DNA of 64,000 bases from Xenorhabdus budapestensis (GTDB taxonomy: Bacteria > Pseudomonadota > Gammaproteobacteria > Enterobacterales > Enterobacteriaceae). The notes beneath the pieces were generated by a model. The model ran no database searches. It worked only from the letters and a program-made list of their open reading frames with translations, and was not told the origin of the DNA. The stretch lies in the NCBI RefSeq assembly GCF_002632465.1, contig NZ_NIBS01000017.1, positions 1-64,000 of the forward strand, given 5' to 3'. The stretch's first letter is position 1. Every line of letters starts with the position of its first letter. The translations under genes were made by a program, and so were the position numbers. Of this stretch, positions 56,189-63,796 are shown piece by piece.

Positions 56189-57781
56189 ATGACATCAACA
56201 AAAGCAGGGTCAGCAGTCTGTGATTGTGATAACCCGGATGATTGTACTCATAAGATTGATGTAACACTGGGAGATAAAACGTTTAGTTATGAACAACTGT
56301 TTCCTTTTCCTGCTACATTGTATTATGTGGTTCCTAAACCGGAAGATAAAGCGGATAAACCTAAAATTCCTATAAAGTTAAGTGCCGTTAGTAAGGGCTG
56401 TATTTCGCACAATCCAAACTGCCCCATTGGGAATTTATCGGGTGAAAATGGAATGCCTGTAGCACAATTCTCACCTAATAAACCGTATGCAGGAGAGTTG
56501 GTCTATTCAAAGAAAATTAGTGATTTTTCTCTTATGGAAAATAGTCCGATAGTTATTTTACAGCGTTTTTTGAGCAGAAACTTTAGCTCACATATTGAAG
56601 AAGAACTTTTTTATGTCAGAGCAGATGAATGTTCAGGAAAACCATTAATAGATAAAAAATACAAATTAGCGGATAAAATTTTAACCGCTACAATAGGCAA
56701 TAAGGCGATTCTTGGTTCAAACATTCACCTTGTTCTAAATGAAAAACAAATATTTAATGTTGCTATTGGTGCGTCAGAAGAAATTGAAAAATTTACCGAT
56801 GAACAAAGAAGGCAACAACAAAAAGAAACCAACAGAAATAATGGAATGCGACATAAAGGTTCACAAGGATGGCGCAGAAATACACAGCCTTATGAAGTTC
56901 GTAATTCACTAACAATTGAAGGCGAGATCACGGCTGAAAAAGGCACTGAAACACGTAGCTGGTCAAAAGAACTTGAGTTTGAGTTTAAAAAAAAGAAAAA
57001 GAAATTAGGTCCAATTGATACCGCCATCGATAGTATTGGTAAATTCAATGATCTTCTTGCATTTGGGCATGATCAAGATAAGTTTAGGGTTATTAATTTA
57101 GATCTTATTAATCCCTTAATTAATATTAGTGGCAGTTATGAACTTGCGCATAATGATAAATATGAACTTTTCTATAAATATAATGCTGATATTACAGCAA
57201 CACCCTTAGTCGGTTTAGAATTACGTGTTGATGTTATCCAAATATTTGCTGCCTATTTTAAAGTCAATAAAGTTGTGGCTAAAATACGAGAAAAAGGAGA
57301 AGAGCTCGAACAAGAAGTCAAGCAAGGTAAAAACGGGGCATTTTATGGTGTACAACTAGATTTAATTCTCAGTGGCGATTTGAGTGTTATGTTTGGTTGG
57401 GAGTCTGATGATAAAGGTGATTGGTCTTTTAAAAAAGATACGATGTTAGAAACTGGATTTGGTATCAGAGCTGAAACCAATATTCGTGGGGGTGTTCGCT
57501 ATTATGCTGTTAATGGCTATTTTGATGCTTCTGCACAAATAGCAGCCAAAGTATTAGTGGCACTAGAATCTACAGAAAAAAGTATGGAGTTAATACTTTA
57601 TCATGATGGAATACAAGCGTCAGCGAGTATTAAATATGGGGCAAGCATTAAACTCAAAAAAGATGATGAAAATCAATGGGAAGTACCTATAGAAGATGAA
57701 TATGAACCAATGGAAAAACCTTGGGTGTTTCAAGACCCACTACCAAAAGAAAAATCTACTTACAGGATCTCTTTGGGGTAG
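56189..57781 (+). CDS. Putative T6SS effector of unrecognised family
   Basis: This 530-aa protein follows the PAAR gene by 11 bp with GGAG before ATG 56189. I do not recognise a toxin domain. The N-terminus is Cys-rich (CDCDNPDDC at residues 11-19, and CISHNPNC near residue 70). A Lys block (FEFKKKKKKLG) lies near residue 265. The C-terminal 250 residues are rich in alternating hydrophobic patterns and Gly (GFGIRAETNIRGGVRYY, GIQASASIKYGASIKL), suggesting a beta-rich, possibly membrane-acting part. AT-rich composition differs from the vgrG upstream. The effector role follows from context. Confidence 0.7.
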   Translation: MTSTKAGSAVCDCDNPDDCTHKIDVTLGDKTFSYEQLFPFPATLYYVVPKPEDKADKPKIPIKLSAVSKGCISHNPNCPIGNLSGENGMPVAQFSPNKPYAGELVYSKKISDFSLMENSPIVILQRFLSRNFSSHIEEELFYVRADECSGKPLIDKKYKLADKILTATIGNKAILGSNIHLVLNEKQIFNVAIGASEEIEKFTDEQRRQQQKETNRNNGMRHKGSQGWRRNTQPYEVRNSLTIEGEITAEKGTETRSWSKELEFEFKKKKKKLGPIDTAIDSIGKFNDLLAFGHDQDKFRVINLDLINPLINISGSYELAHNDKYELFYKYNADITATPLVGLELRVDVIQIFAAYFKVNKVVAKIREKGEELEQEVKQGKNGAFYGVQLDLILSGDLSVMFGWESDDKGDWSFKKDTMLETGFGIRAETNIRGGVRYYAVNGYFDASAQIAAKVLVALESTEKSMELILYHDGIQASASIKYGASIKLKKDDENQWEVPIEDEYEPMEKPWVFQDPLPKEKSTYRISLG

Positions 57782-58673
57782 CTTGTTATTTTTTGCATTA
57801 TTAATGACAATAAAAACCGCATTAGGGAAACCAACAATGGAACATAAATATCTCGTCTCATTTAATACTCAGCGTAGTTTATGTATTTTAAAAGTAAATG
57901 GGATGTTAATGCTAGAAAACACATCCTCACGGACAGGAACAGAATCAAGTGGTTATAATATATCGGCTTTTTTGGAGAATGGATCTAATACAATAGAATT
58001 ATTAATGGGTCGTATATCAATTGATAGAGATACAGAAAAATTTCATCCTGAATCATGGTGTGAAGCGACAATTAGAAAAGTTGCTTCACATGATGAACAA
58101 GGTGAAATTATTAGTAATATCAAGTTAACTGTGGATGATAACAGAAACGTTATAACGAAAAATTCGATAAATTTAAATGAAAAATTTGATTATGCAAATT
58201 TATCCACAAAAAAAGGAGAGAAAAATTTATTTTCGGCTCAAAAAACATTTTCAGTAAATAGTTTACCAAATTGGATGTGGATAAAAGCGCAGCCAGTTAC
58301 TGATAATGATTTACCAGCTATAAAAGCATTTTATCAAGAGATTAGTAGTGCTTTTTCTCATCGTGATCTGGATAAGGTATGGAAAATGAGCCAGCCAGCA
58401 TGGGAGGAATGGGCTATAGCAGACAATAGTAGCGCAAAAATATTTTTTGATTCGATGGATTTTGACGAAGATATAAGTGGTAATTTTTTTATTAAAGAAC
58501 CTGAGTGGAATAAATATAAACTGGTTAGTTATAAAAATGGTCGTCTATTCCGTTTAGAAAAAGGTGTTTTTGGTTCTTCTCCTGTCATCTTTCACAACAA
58601 GGAAAATGGGAGAAATACGACTTATAATCCTTACTTATCTATAATCAATGGCAAAATCGTTATTTCAAGGTAA
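57696..58673 (+). CDS. Probable immunity protein with N-terminal membrane/signal segment
   Basis: This frame overlaps the effector end by 86 bp. A hydrophobic segment (GSLLFFALLMTIKTALG, residues 28-44) suggests export or anchoring, so the protein would act at the periplasm. The next region (NTQRSLCILKVNGMLML, then NISAFLENGSNTIEL) looks like a beta-sandwich. The start is uncertain: ATG 57696 gives 325 aa; a TTG at 57814-like position or 57784 would put the hydrophobic part at the N-terminus. Immunity is inferred from position and localisation. Confidence 0.6.
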   Translation: MNMNQWKNLGCFKTHYQKKNLLTGSLWGSLLFFALLMTIKTALGKPTMEHKYLVSFNTQRSLCILKVNGMLMLENTSSRTGTESSGYNISAFLENGSNTIELLMGRISIDRDTEKFHPESWCEATIRKVASHDEQGEIISNIKLTVDDNRNVITKNSINLNEKFDYANLSTKKGEKNLFSAQKTFSVNSLPNWMWIKAQPVTDNDLPAIKAFYQEISSAFSHRDLDKVWKMSQPAWEEWAIADNSSAKIFFDSMDFDEDISGNFFIKEPEWNKYKLVSYKNGRLFRLEKGVFGSSPVIFHNKENGRNTTYNPYLSIINGKIVISR

Positions 58674-58950
58674 TTAATTTATTAGGCTGGTCAGTTATTA
58701 ATAATACTGGCTGGCCTTGTTTATACTAATTTAATAAAATTATTAAATCATCATTAACATGGTTTTAATAATGATTTCGTTAGATAAATCATATGATGAA
58801 ATATATTATAACAATATGGTTAGTTTTCACTTTAATAGTATTTTCCCGTTATAATAAATGATTTTTATCAAATAGCAATATCTATTATTGCCACAATTAT
58901 AAAAATCAGGTAGTCTAAATCAACTTAAACGCTTTTTAGCGACAGTAAAA

Positions 58951-59042
58951 CTCCCGTAGCCTGAAAGGGAGAGCAAAATTGCGGTACATCTGCCCACCTT
59001 TGGAAGCAGATATTGCCAAGACATCTAAACCCTCGTCTGGCA
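58951..59042 (+). other. Three consecutive hairpins, possible structured RNA
   Basis: CTCCC/GGGAG (58951-58971), ATCTGC/GCAGAT (58988-59011) and TGCCAAGAC/GTCTGGCA (59014-59042) follow each other closely. The 58674-59696 gap has no supported gene; these hairpins are its main visible structure. Strand is assumed from neighbours. Confidence 0.4.
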
Positions 59043-59696
59043 ATGAAGGTCTCTTAAACTAAAAATACGCCCAAAAGGTGTTTTATCTTGTCACTGAAGT
59101 GTGTTGAACGTGGGTTCGTACACTGGCGTTTCAAATCAACATAAATCCTATTTCTCTTCAATGAACAACAGGATAGCTTTTGCGTATCTGTTCATACTTT
59201 TATCTATCCCTGTTTGAATTATTCAACAGACAATTTTTCTACAGCTAATCCATCAACATGACTACCGTTTGACATTTAACCTTACGGCGTTTTGCTGTGC
59301 CTGATGGCACTTCAACGTTCGCACGATTTTTGTTGATTGTTTACAGAACTCAAGGCGTCACTTTTTGCGGATTTATCGCTGAAAGTGACGCCGCAGCCAA
59401 AGGACTATTCAACCCAGACAGGCTCACGCCTGCTTCACCCCACAGTGAATCTGACACTGCATTTTTAGATTGAAAAGGAGAACTTGACGATATCGAGGCT
59501 GGCTTTTTTGCCGGTGGGGATGACCTGCTTATGCAGGCGGCAGTACCGTGTACTCAACCGATACCCCGCAATACCTCAACCTGCGTTCACTCTGGCGCAC
59601 AGATATCGATCAAGGGCAAGGCAGTTATTTTCTGTTTTGCCAGAATGGTCGCGCGCCAGAGATCGCATGTTGTCAAACATCCGCAAGGGGAAGCCA

Positions 59697-60566
59697 ATGA
59701 GTCGATTGATTAAAGAATTAAAGTTTTTTGCCCGTAAGAGTGGTGGCAGCCATAAGACCTGCCATGATCGTATTCGGGTTGCGGGACGTTTGGGCGCGTT
59801 GTTACTGAGCCTGAATATTCAGGTCAAAAGCCTCAAAAATTTGAAAGCTAAGCATGTGGAGCATTACGTTGATGCCCGTTTATCTCAGGGGATCGCCAAA
59901 CGAACGGTGCAAAATGAAATGTCCGCACTACGTAATATCTTCCGCATGGCAGGCCGGGAAAAACTGGGAACCTCGCCACGTTTGAGCAGTCTGGCATTGG
60001 GAACAAGCGGCACCAGCCGCGCCGGAACAAAACAGGCGATCCCTGATGCCGCGTTTCAGGTTATTTATCAAAAAGCGCTTGAACGTGATGCTGGATTTGC
60101 CGTCACACTGAAACTCGCCCGATTGCTGGGGTTACGTTCTCAGGAAGCAGTACAATGCAGTGCTTCACTGAAAAGCTGGCGTAAGCAATTAGAGCAACCT
60201 GAGCCGAAACTTCAGGTTGTTTTCGGTACAAAATGTGGCCGACCAAGACAAACTCGTGTATTGGATGTTGCAGCGGTAAAAGAGGCTGTAGAACAGGCCA
60301 TTATTATTGCTGAACAACGTAACGGCAGATTGATTGATAAACCAGACCTCAAACAAGCCATGAACTACTGGCGAGCACACACCACAAGGATTGGTTTAAC
60401 CGGCTGTCACTCTCCTCATAGTTTGCGCTATGCGTGGGTGCGGGATGCTCTGGAGTTTTACCAACAGAATGGTTTTAGCCGTCAGGAAGCAAGAGCATTG
60501 GTATCAATGGATTTAGGGCATGGTGATGGGCGCGGGCGTTATGTTGAGCGAGTTTATGGCCGTTAA
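59697..60566 (+). CDS. Second tyrosine recombinase (integrase-domain protein)
   Basis: This 289-aa recombinase has an N-terminal SAM-like domain (RIRVAGRLGALLLSLNIQ) and the catalytic residues Arg (LARLLGLRSQEAV), HxxR (CHSPHSLRYAWV), His (DLGHGDGRG) and Tyr (RYVERVYGR end). GGGGAA precedes ATG 59697; the longer frame from 59484 is not supported. It resembles ICE-associated integrase-domain proteins. It could excise, resolve dimers or invert DNA; no target is evident. Confidence 0.85.
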   Translation: MSRLIKELKFFARKSGGSHKTCHDRIRVAGRLGALLLSLNIQVKSLKNLKAKHVEHYVDARLSQGIAKRTVQNEMSALRNIFRMAGREKLGTSPRLSSLALGTSGTSRAGTKQAIPDAAFQVIYQKALERDAGFAVTLKLARLLGLRSQEAVQCSASLKSWRKQLEQPEPKLQVVFGTKCGRPRQTRVLDVAAVKEAVEQAIIIAEQRNGRLIDKPDLKQAMNYWRAHTTRIGLTGCHSPHSLRYAWVRDALEFYQQNGFSRQEARALVSMDLGHGDGRGRYVERVYGR

Positions 60567-60619
60567 ACTTAGATGTTCAGTTATTGTCTTAGGTAAAACA
60601 ATAAGTTAAAGTATTCCCG

Positions 60620-60693
60620 CCATTAGCCAAATCTAATGGTCAAGGTTTAGCAGCCTTGAGCTAAGAACACTGGTAGGATCTTTTCTACCAGTG
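60620..60693 (+). other. Array of three perfect hairpins upstream of the C4-like RNA
   Basis: CCATTAG/CTAATGG (60620-60639), TCAAGG/CCTTGA (60640-60659) and CACTGGTAG/CTACCAGTG (60668-60693) are packed without gaps. The segment TTAGCAG..GCTAAGA (about 60647-60666) in and after the second hairpin is complementary to the C4-like RNA downstream. Confidence 0.7.
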
Positions 60694-60713
60694 CGCCTGT
60701 TATCACCCTTTCA

Positions 60714-60793
60714 ATGGTGGTTCGGGCGGGGGAGACTCACGTCTCGCCGGAATCTTAGCCCGGTCTGCTAACCCTGCCTTGAATCACCACCAT
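60714..60793 (+). ncRNA. C4-like antisense RNA
   Basis: The segment folds with an outer stem TGGTGGT/ACCACCA, a GAGAC/GTCTC hairpin and a GGGC/GCCC pairing. Two single-strand-like stretches, TCTTAGC and CTGCTAA, match the reverse complement of upstream GCTAAGA and TTAGCAG. C4-type RNAs of phage P1 use two such a'/b' segments to pair with a nearby mRNA. Recognition is by memory of the family and not by a covariance search. Confidence 0.6.
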
Positions 60794-60824
60794 CAATATT
60801 AATTAATGGAAAGGGGTAACAGGA

Positions 60825-61094
60825 ATGAATAGCAACAATATTCAAAATGATTGGCACCAAGCTGATATTATCGCTGCATTACGTAAACGTGGTACAACCT
60901 TAGCGGCTCTCTCTCGTGACGCGGGACTTAGTTCATCAACATTGGCAAATGCACTCAGCAGACAATGGCCTAAAGGCGAATGGATAATCGCTGACTATCT
61001 CGAAATACATCCTTCAGAGATCTGGCCGAGCCGCTATTTTGATCAGCGTGGTCAGCTTGTTGAGCGCAAGGTTCGCAGTAAACCACAGGAATAA
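60825..61094 (+). CDS. Ner/Nlp-like transcriptional regulator
   Basis: This 89-aa protein has a lambda-type helix-turn-helix (ALRKRGTTLAALSRDAGLSSSTLANALSRQWPKGE) and the Ner hallmark HPSEIWPSRYFD. Ner-like proteins repress early promoters of Mu-like phages. AAAGGGG lies before the ATG. Placed after the C4-like RNA, it may complete the element's regulation. Confidence 0.88.
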   Translation: MNSNNIQNDWHQADIIAALRKRGTTLAALSRDAGLSSSTLANALSRQWPKGEWIIADYLEIHPSEIWPSRYFDQRGQLVERKVRSKPQE

Positions 61095-61287
61095 CCCACT
61101 ATAATTTGTGATCGATGTCGTAAAAATGAATATTTTTTATCTCAAGCCCTGAGCGTAAAATGGCAGCAAAATCTGACCATTTTTAACCCTCAAGGCTTTT
61201 TTGCTTTAAGGTGATTAAAAATCACACAATTAATGATATAAATAAGAAAAATCAGTCATATATGAAAAAAAATAAACAAAAAAATCT

Positions 61288-61307
61288 TGGGGCATTAAAA
61301 GGGGCAT
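61288..61307 (+). promoter_or_regulatory. Integrase arm-type sites, right
   Basis: GGGGCAT starts at 61289 and 61301, 12 bp apart, mirroring the pair at 48162/48174 in motif, spacing and orientation. Confidence 0.6.
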
Positions 61308-61366
61308 AAAATGGTGTCAAGATAATATATATTTTATATTCAATTGATTATATTGATTTCCGATTT

Positions 61367-61375
61367 CTGATACTG
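61367..61375 (+). repeat. Right attachment core of the 13-kb element
   Basis: This second copy of ctgatactg lies inside the 5' part of the split vgrG. The codons are CAG TAT CAG on the minus strand. Confidence 0.85.
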
Positions 61376-62146
61376 CACGCAGAATTCGCGCGCCGGGTGA
61401 GGATGGCGCAGGCTGAAGATCACATCTCGGATGTTGTGTTCTTTCAGGAGAGTGGTGAGGATGGTGGCGATATCCTGCTGCTGGAAAATGCGCGAGTTCT
61501 GTCTCAGGGTCGTGCGCCACAGGTCAGGGCGGATAGTCATTTGGTAGGTAGTCTGGTGCAACCCGGTATTACCCTGCTCAAAGCGGGAAACGATCCCTGT
61601 GATGCTGCGTTGTTCGATACCGTTTTGCAGAATGGTCAGCGTGGCGGTGCGATCCAGTACTGCCGGAAAATCGATAGCCGGGTCGGCGCTCGCCAATCCC
61701 ACACTCAGGCTGAACGGCTGGGAAAAACTTTCGTTCAGCGTGAAATCGGTCACGACAAACGTCTGCGGCGGTAAGCCGCCTGCGGTCAGGGTAAATTGCA
61801 GGCCACTCGGGTCACGCCCGCCCATCAGCATCTGGGCGGCTTTTTCCAGCGCTTTGGTGGCCGCATTCTGCCCCCCGGCTGCGCGTTCTGCCAGCCCCTT
61901 TCCACCGGTAAAACCGCCACCCGGGATTAAGCCCGCTGTGCTTGTAATGCCGCTGCCTGAACGGCCGCCTATTCCGCCGGCAAAACCGCCGCCCGGAATT
62001 AAGCCTGCCGTTCCTGCAATGCTGCCACCTGAAATGCTGCCGCCTAATTTGCCTGCAACCTGTTTCGCTTTCTGAACAGCCTCTTGCCCCTGCTGAACAA
62101 GGGCTTGTCCTTTCTTCAATTTATCGATGTTCTTCTTTATTGACAT
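61367..62146 (-). pseudogene. vgrG: vgrG, 5' part, split by the 13-kb element
   Basis: This part encodes the first 260 residues of the VgrG whose remainder is at 46610-48040. The frame runs past the junction to 61340 with alien residues (KSEINIIN). The VgrG domain starts near residue 113 (GLQFTLTAGGLPPQTFVVTDF). In front is an unusual Gly-rich extension with repeated TAGLIPGGGF units. GGGAG precedes ATG 62146. As integrated, it would make only a truncated, probably inactive product. Confidence 0.93.
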
Positions 62147-62832
62147 GGTGTGTCTCCCTGAGATGATGGAACGTTATGTAATAGGCATCCCACCTGATAA
62201 CAACGCAGGCCATAACATTCGGGTACAAGATTTAAATCTAATTCACATTGTTTCCGACAAATTTGTTAATTAAGGACGCAATATGTTGTTTTTCGATAAT
62301 TTGAAGGGACTCTGTTGTCCGAATATATCGGCTGATCCGTGATAAGTAAAATGAAGGCAATAATAAATAACGAAGGAGTAAAGTCCAAATTAAATAAAGT
62401 GAAATAAAAAATGGCATCCGACAATAACAGCGTAAAAAATTAAAATGATTGCTGTTGAAAAATAATATTCTTAGATAGCGTATGTGATTAGTGTATCGAA
62501 CTACTTAATGTTTATCCATAAAAGGTGTTTTTTCGTAACGTCATGAAATAAAAATAAAAAATAGGTAACGAATTTGACAAAATCATGATCATTTTCATTT
62601 TATGAACTCGATCACAAGAAATTTTTTTAGAAGTGAGGTTTTTAATTTCTGTCTTTTTTGTTTAATGAAATAATCATAACAATAAATGATATATTTGTAT
62701 ATAATATATAAATGAAAGATATTAATTCAAATGAAAGTAAATATTGCGATGAGATAAATCCTAAATGAAAACAGACAAATTAATATTTGGCATATTTGGC
62801 ATATTTGGCATATTTAGCAATATGAGGATTAA
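62147..62832. other. AT-rich gap upstream of the split vgrG
   Basis: No gene is supported in this 686-bp stretch. It would contain the vgrG promoter. It also holds a short tandem repeat at its right end (62783-62818). No hcp gene is present. Confidence 0.5.
62783..62818. repeat. 9-bp tandem repeat, four copies
   Basis: ATATTTGGC is repeated three times and followed by ATATTTAGC, immediately left of the IS5-family element. Confidence 0.9.
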
Positions 62833-62836
62833 GAGC

Positions 62837-63290
62837 CTATCCCAATAGGATTATATTCCAGACAATTAAACTACAAGCCAAATGAAGCATGGCTTCATAA
62901 TTTTCAACACGTTTTTCCCAACGGACCAGAATACGACGAAAACGATTAAGCCAACTGTGTGTCCTTTCAACAACCCAACGGTTCACTTTAAAATCATCTT
63001 GTTCGGCCAGCGCATCTTGTTCTTCTTTTCTTGATTGTATGCAGGGGACGTATCCACGGGTTTTTAATTCTTTTTCCAGCCATTCCGCCTCATAAGCTTT
63101 ATCCAGATGGAGTGGGGTGCCATAACCCCGGCGTCCTGTCTGTAAACCGTCCAGGGTGGCTATAACAAGTCTGATATCATGAATATTAGCGGGCGCAACG
63201 GCAATCGCTAATGGCAAGCCCTGTCCATCCGTGAGCAAACTTCGCTTTACGCCTTGTTTTCCCCGGTCTGTTGGGTTGCGGCCTGTTTTT
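62837..63290 (-). CDS. IS5-family transposase, OrfB frame
   Basis: This C-terminal part (GLPLAIAVAPANIHD, KVNRWVVERTHSWLNRFRRILVRWEK) has the second Asp region LDKAYEAEWLE and the catalytic Glu in WVVERTHSWL. It is expressed as an OrfAB fusion by -1 frameshifting at the A7 run; the frame is open from that point (KTGRNPTDRGKQGVKRS). The ATG at 63238 is probably not used. The fused protein would be about 272 aa. Confidence 0.88.
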
Positions 63291-63654
63291 TTGAGCCGGC
63301 CAGGGGCGCTTTAGTCAAACAGCCATCCAGTGCCAATTTGCCCCAGTCGATAGCCCCTATTTTTTCACTGGCGAGTAAGCCATTTTGCCAGAGTCGCTCA
63401 AAGACGCCTGCCGCCCCCCATTCCTGAAAACGGCGGTGGGCACTGCTTGAAGAACAAGTCCCTGTGGCATTGAGGGCATTCCACTGGCATCCGGTTCGTA
63501 ACACAAAAAAGATAGCATTCATAGCGGCCCGATTATTGACACGGCGACGATGGCAGCCCAAAGGGTGATGGGTTTTATGCGGAGGGAGTAAGGGTTCAAT
63601 TTTCTGCCAGAGTTCATCAGAAATGAACCATTGGGCTATTGATTTCTTATTCAT
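63247..63654 (-). CDS. IS5-family transposase, OrfA frame
   Basis: This 135-aa N-terminal product (SDELWQKIEPLLPPHKTHHPLGCHRRRVNNR) of the DDE transposase holds the DNA-binding region and the first catalytic Asp (GAIDWGKLALDGCL). It ends at 63247. A run of seven A residues on the coding strand (63286-63292) allows -1 slipping into OrfB. Confidence 0.92.
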   Translation of the reverse strand: MNKKSIAQWFISDELWQKIEPLLPPHKTHHPLGCHRRRVNNRAAMNAIFFVLRTGCQWNALNATGTCSSSSAHRRFQEWGAAGVFERLWQNGLLASEKIGAIDWGKLALDGCLTKAPLAGSKKQAATQQTGENKA

Positions 63655-63796
63655 GAAAAAATCCCCTAAATGTAAAAAAACAGGCTGACTATAATATCAA
63701 ATACCTCCTATTGGGATACACTCTAATACTACAGCCGTAGCTCATCATGTATCATGATAACGCTTCTTTTCTTCTCCGCATAAGGGGAGGTGTCAA

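Larger units (their letters stand above)
48032..61366. mobile_element. P4-like integrative element inserted in vgrG
   Basis: The element is 13,335 bp. It carries a P4-type integrase at its left end, AlpA, a P4 alpha-type primase-helicase, an iteron origin, a T6SS cargo (vgrG, DUF4123, PAAR, effector, immunity), a second tyrosine recombinase, a C4-like RNA and a Ner-like regulator. Direct repeats of 9 bp and paired GGGGCA arm sites lie at both ends. Helper-exploitation genes of P4 (psu, sid, delta) were not found. Confidence 0.9.
62833..63723 (-). mobile_element. IS5-family (IS427-type) insertion sequence, complete
   Basis: Terminal inverted repeats of 18 bp (gagcctatcccaatagga and its partner with two mismatches) lie at 62833-62850 and 63706-63723. 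A 3-bp TAA target duplication flanks them. The 891-bp length and two overlapping transposase frames fit the IS427 subgroup. Confidence 0.92.

Noticed and set aside
59484-59696. N-terminal extension of the second recombinase by 71 residues
   Set aside because: No family similarity and a good GGGGAA site at ATG 59697; the extension is Arg/Pro rich, as expected from noncoding DNA.
62783-62818. Tandem 9-bp repeats as a CRISPR or iteron array
   Set aside because: Units are adjacent without spacers and only four copies exist; there is no replication or cas gene nearby.
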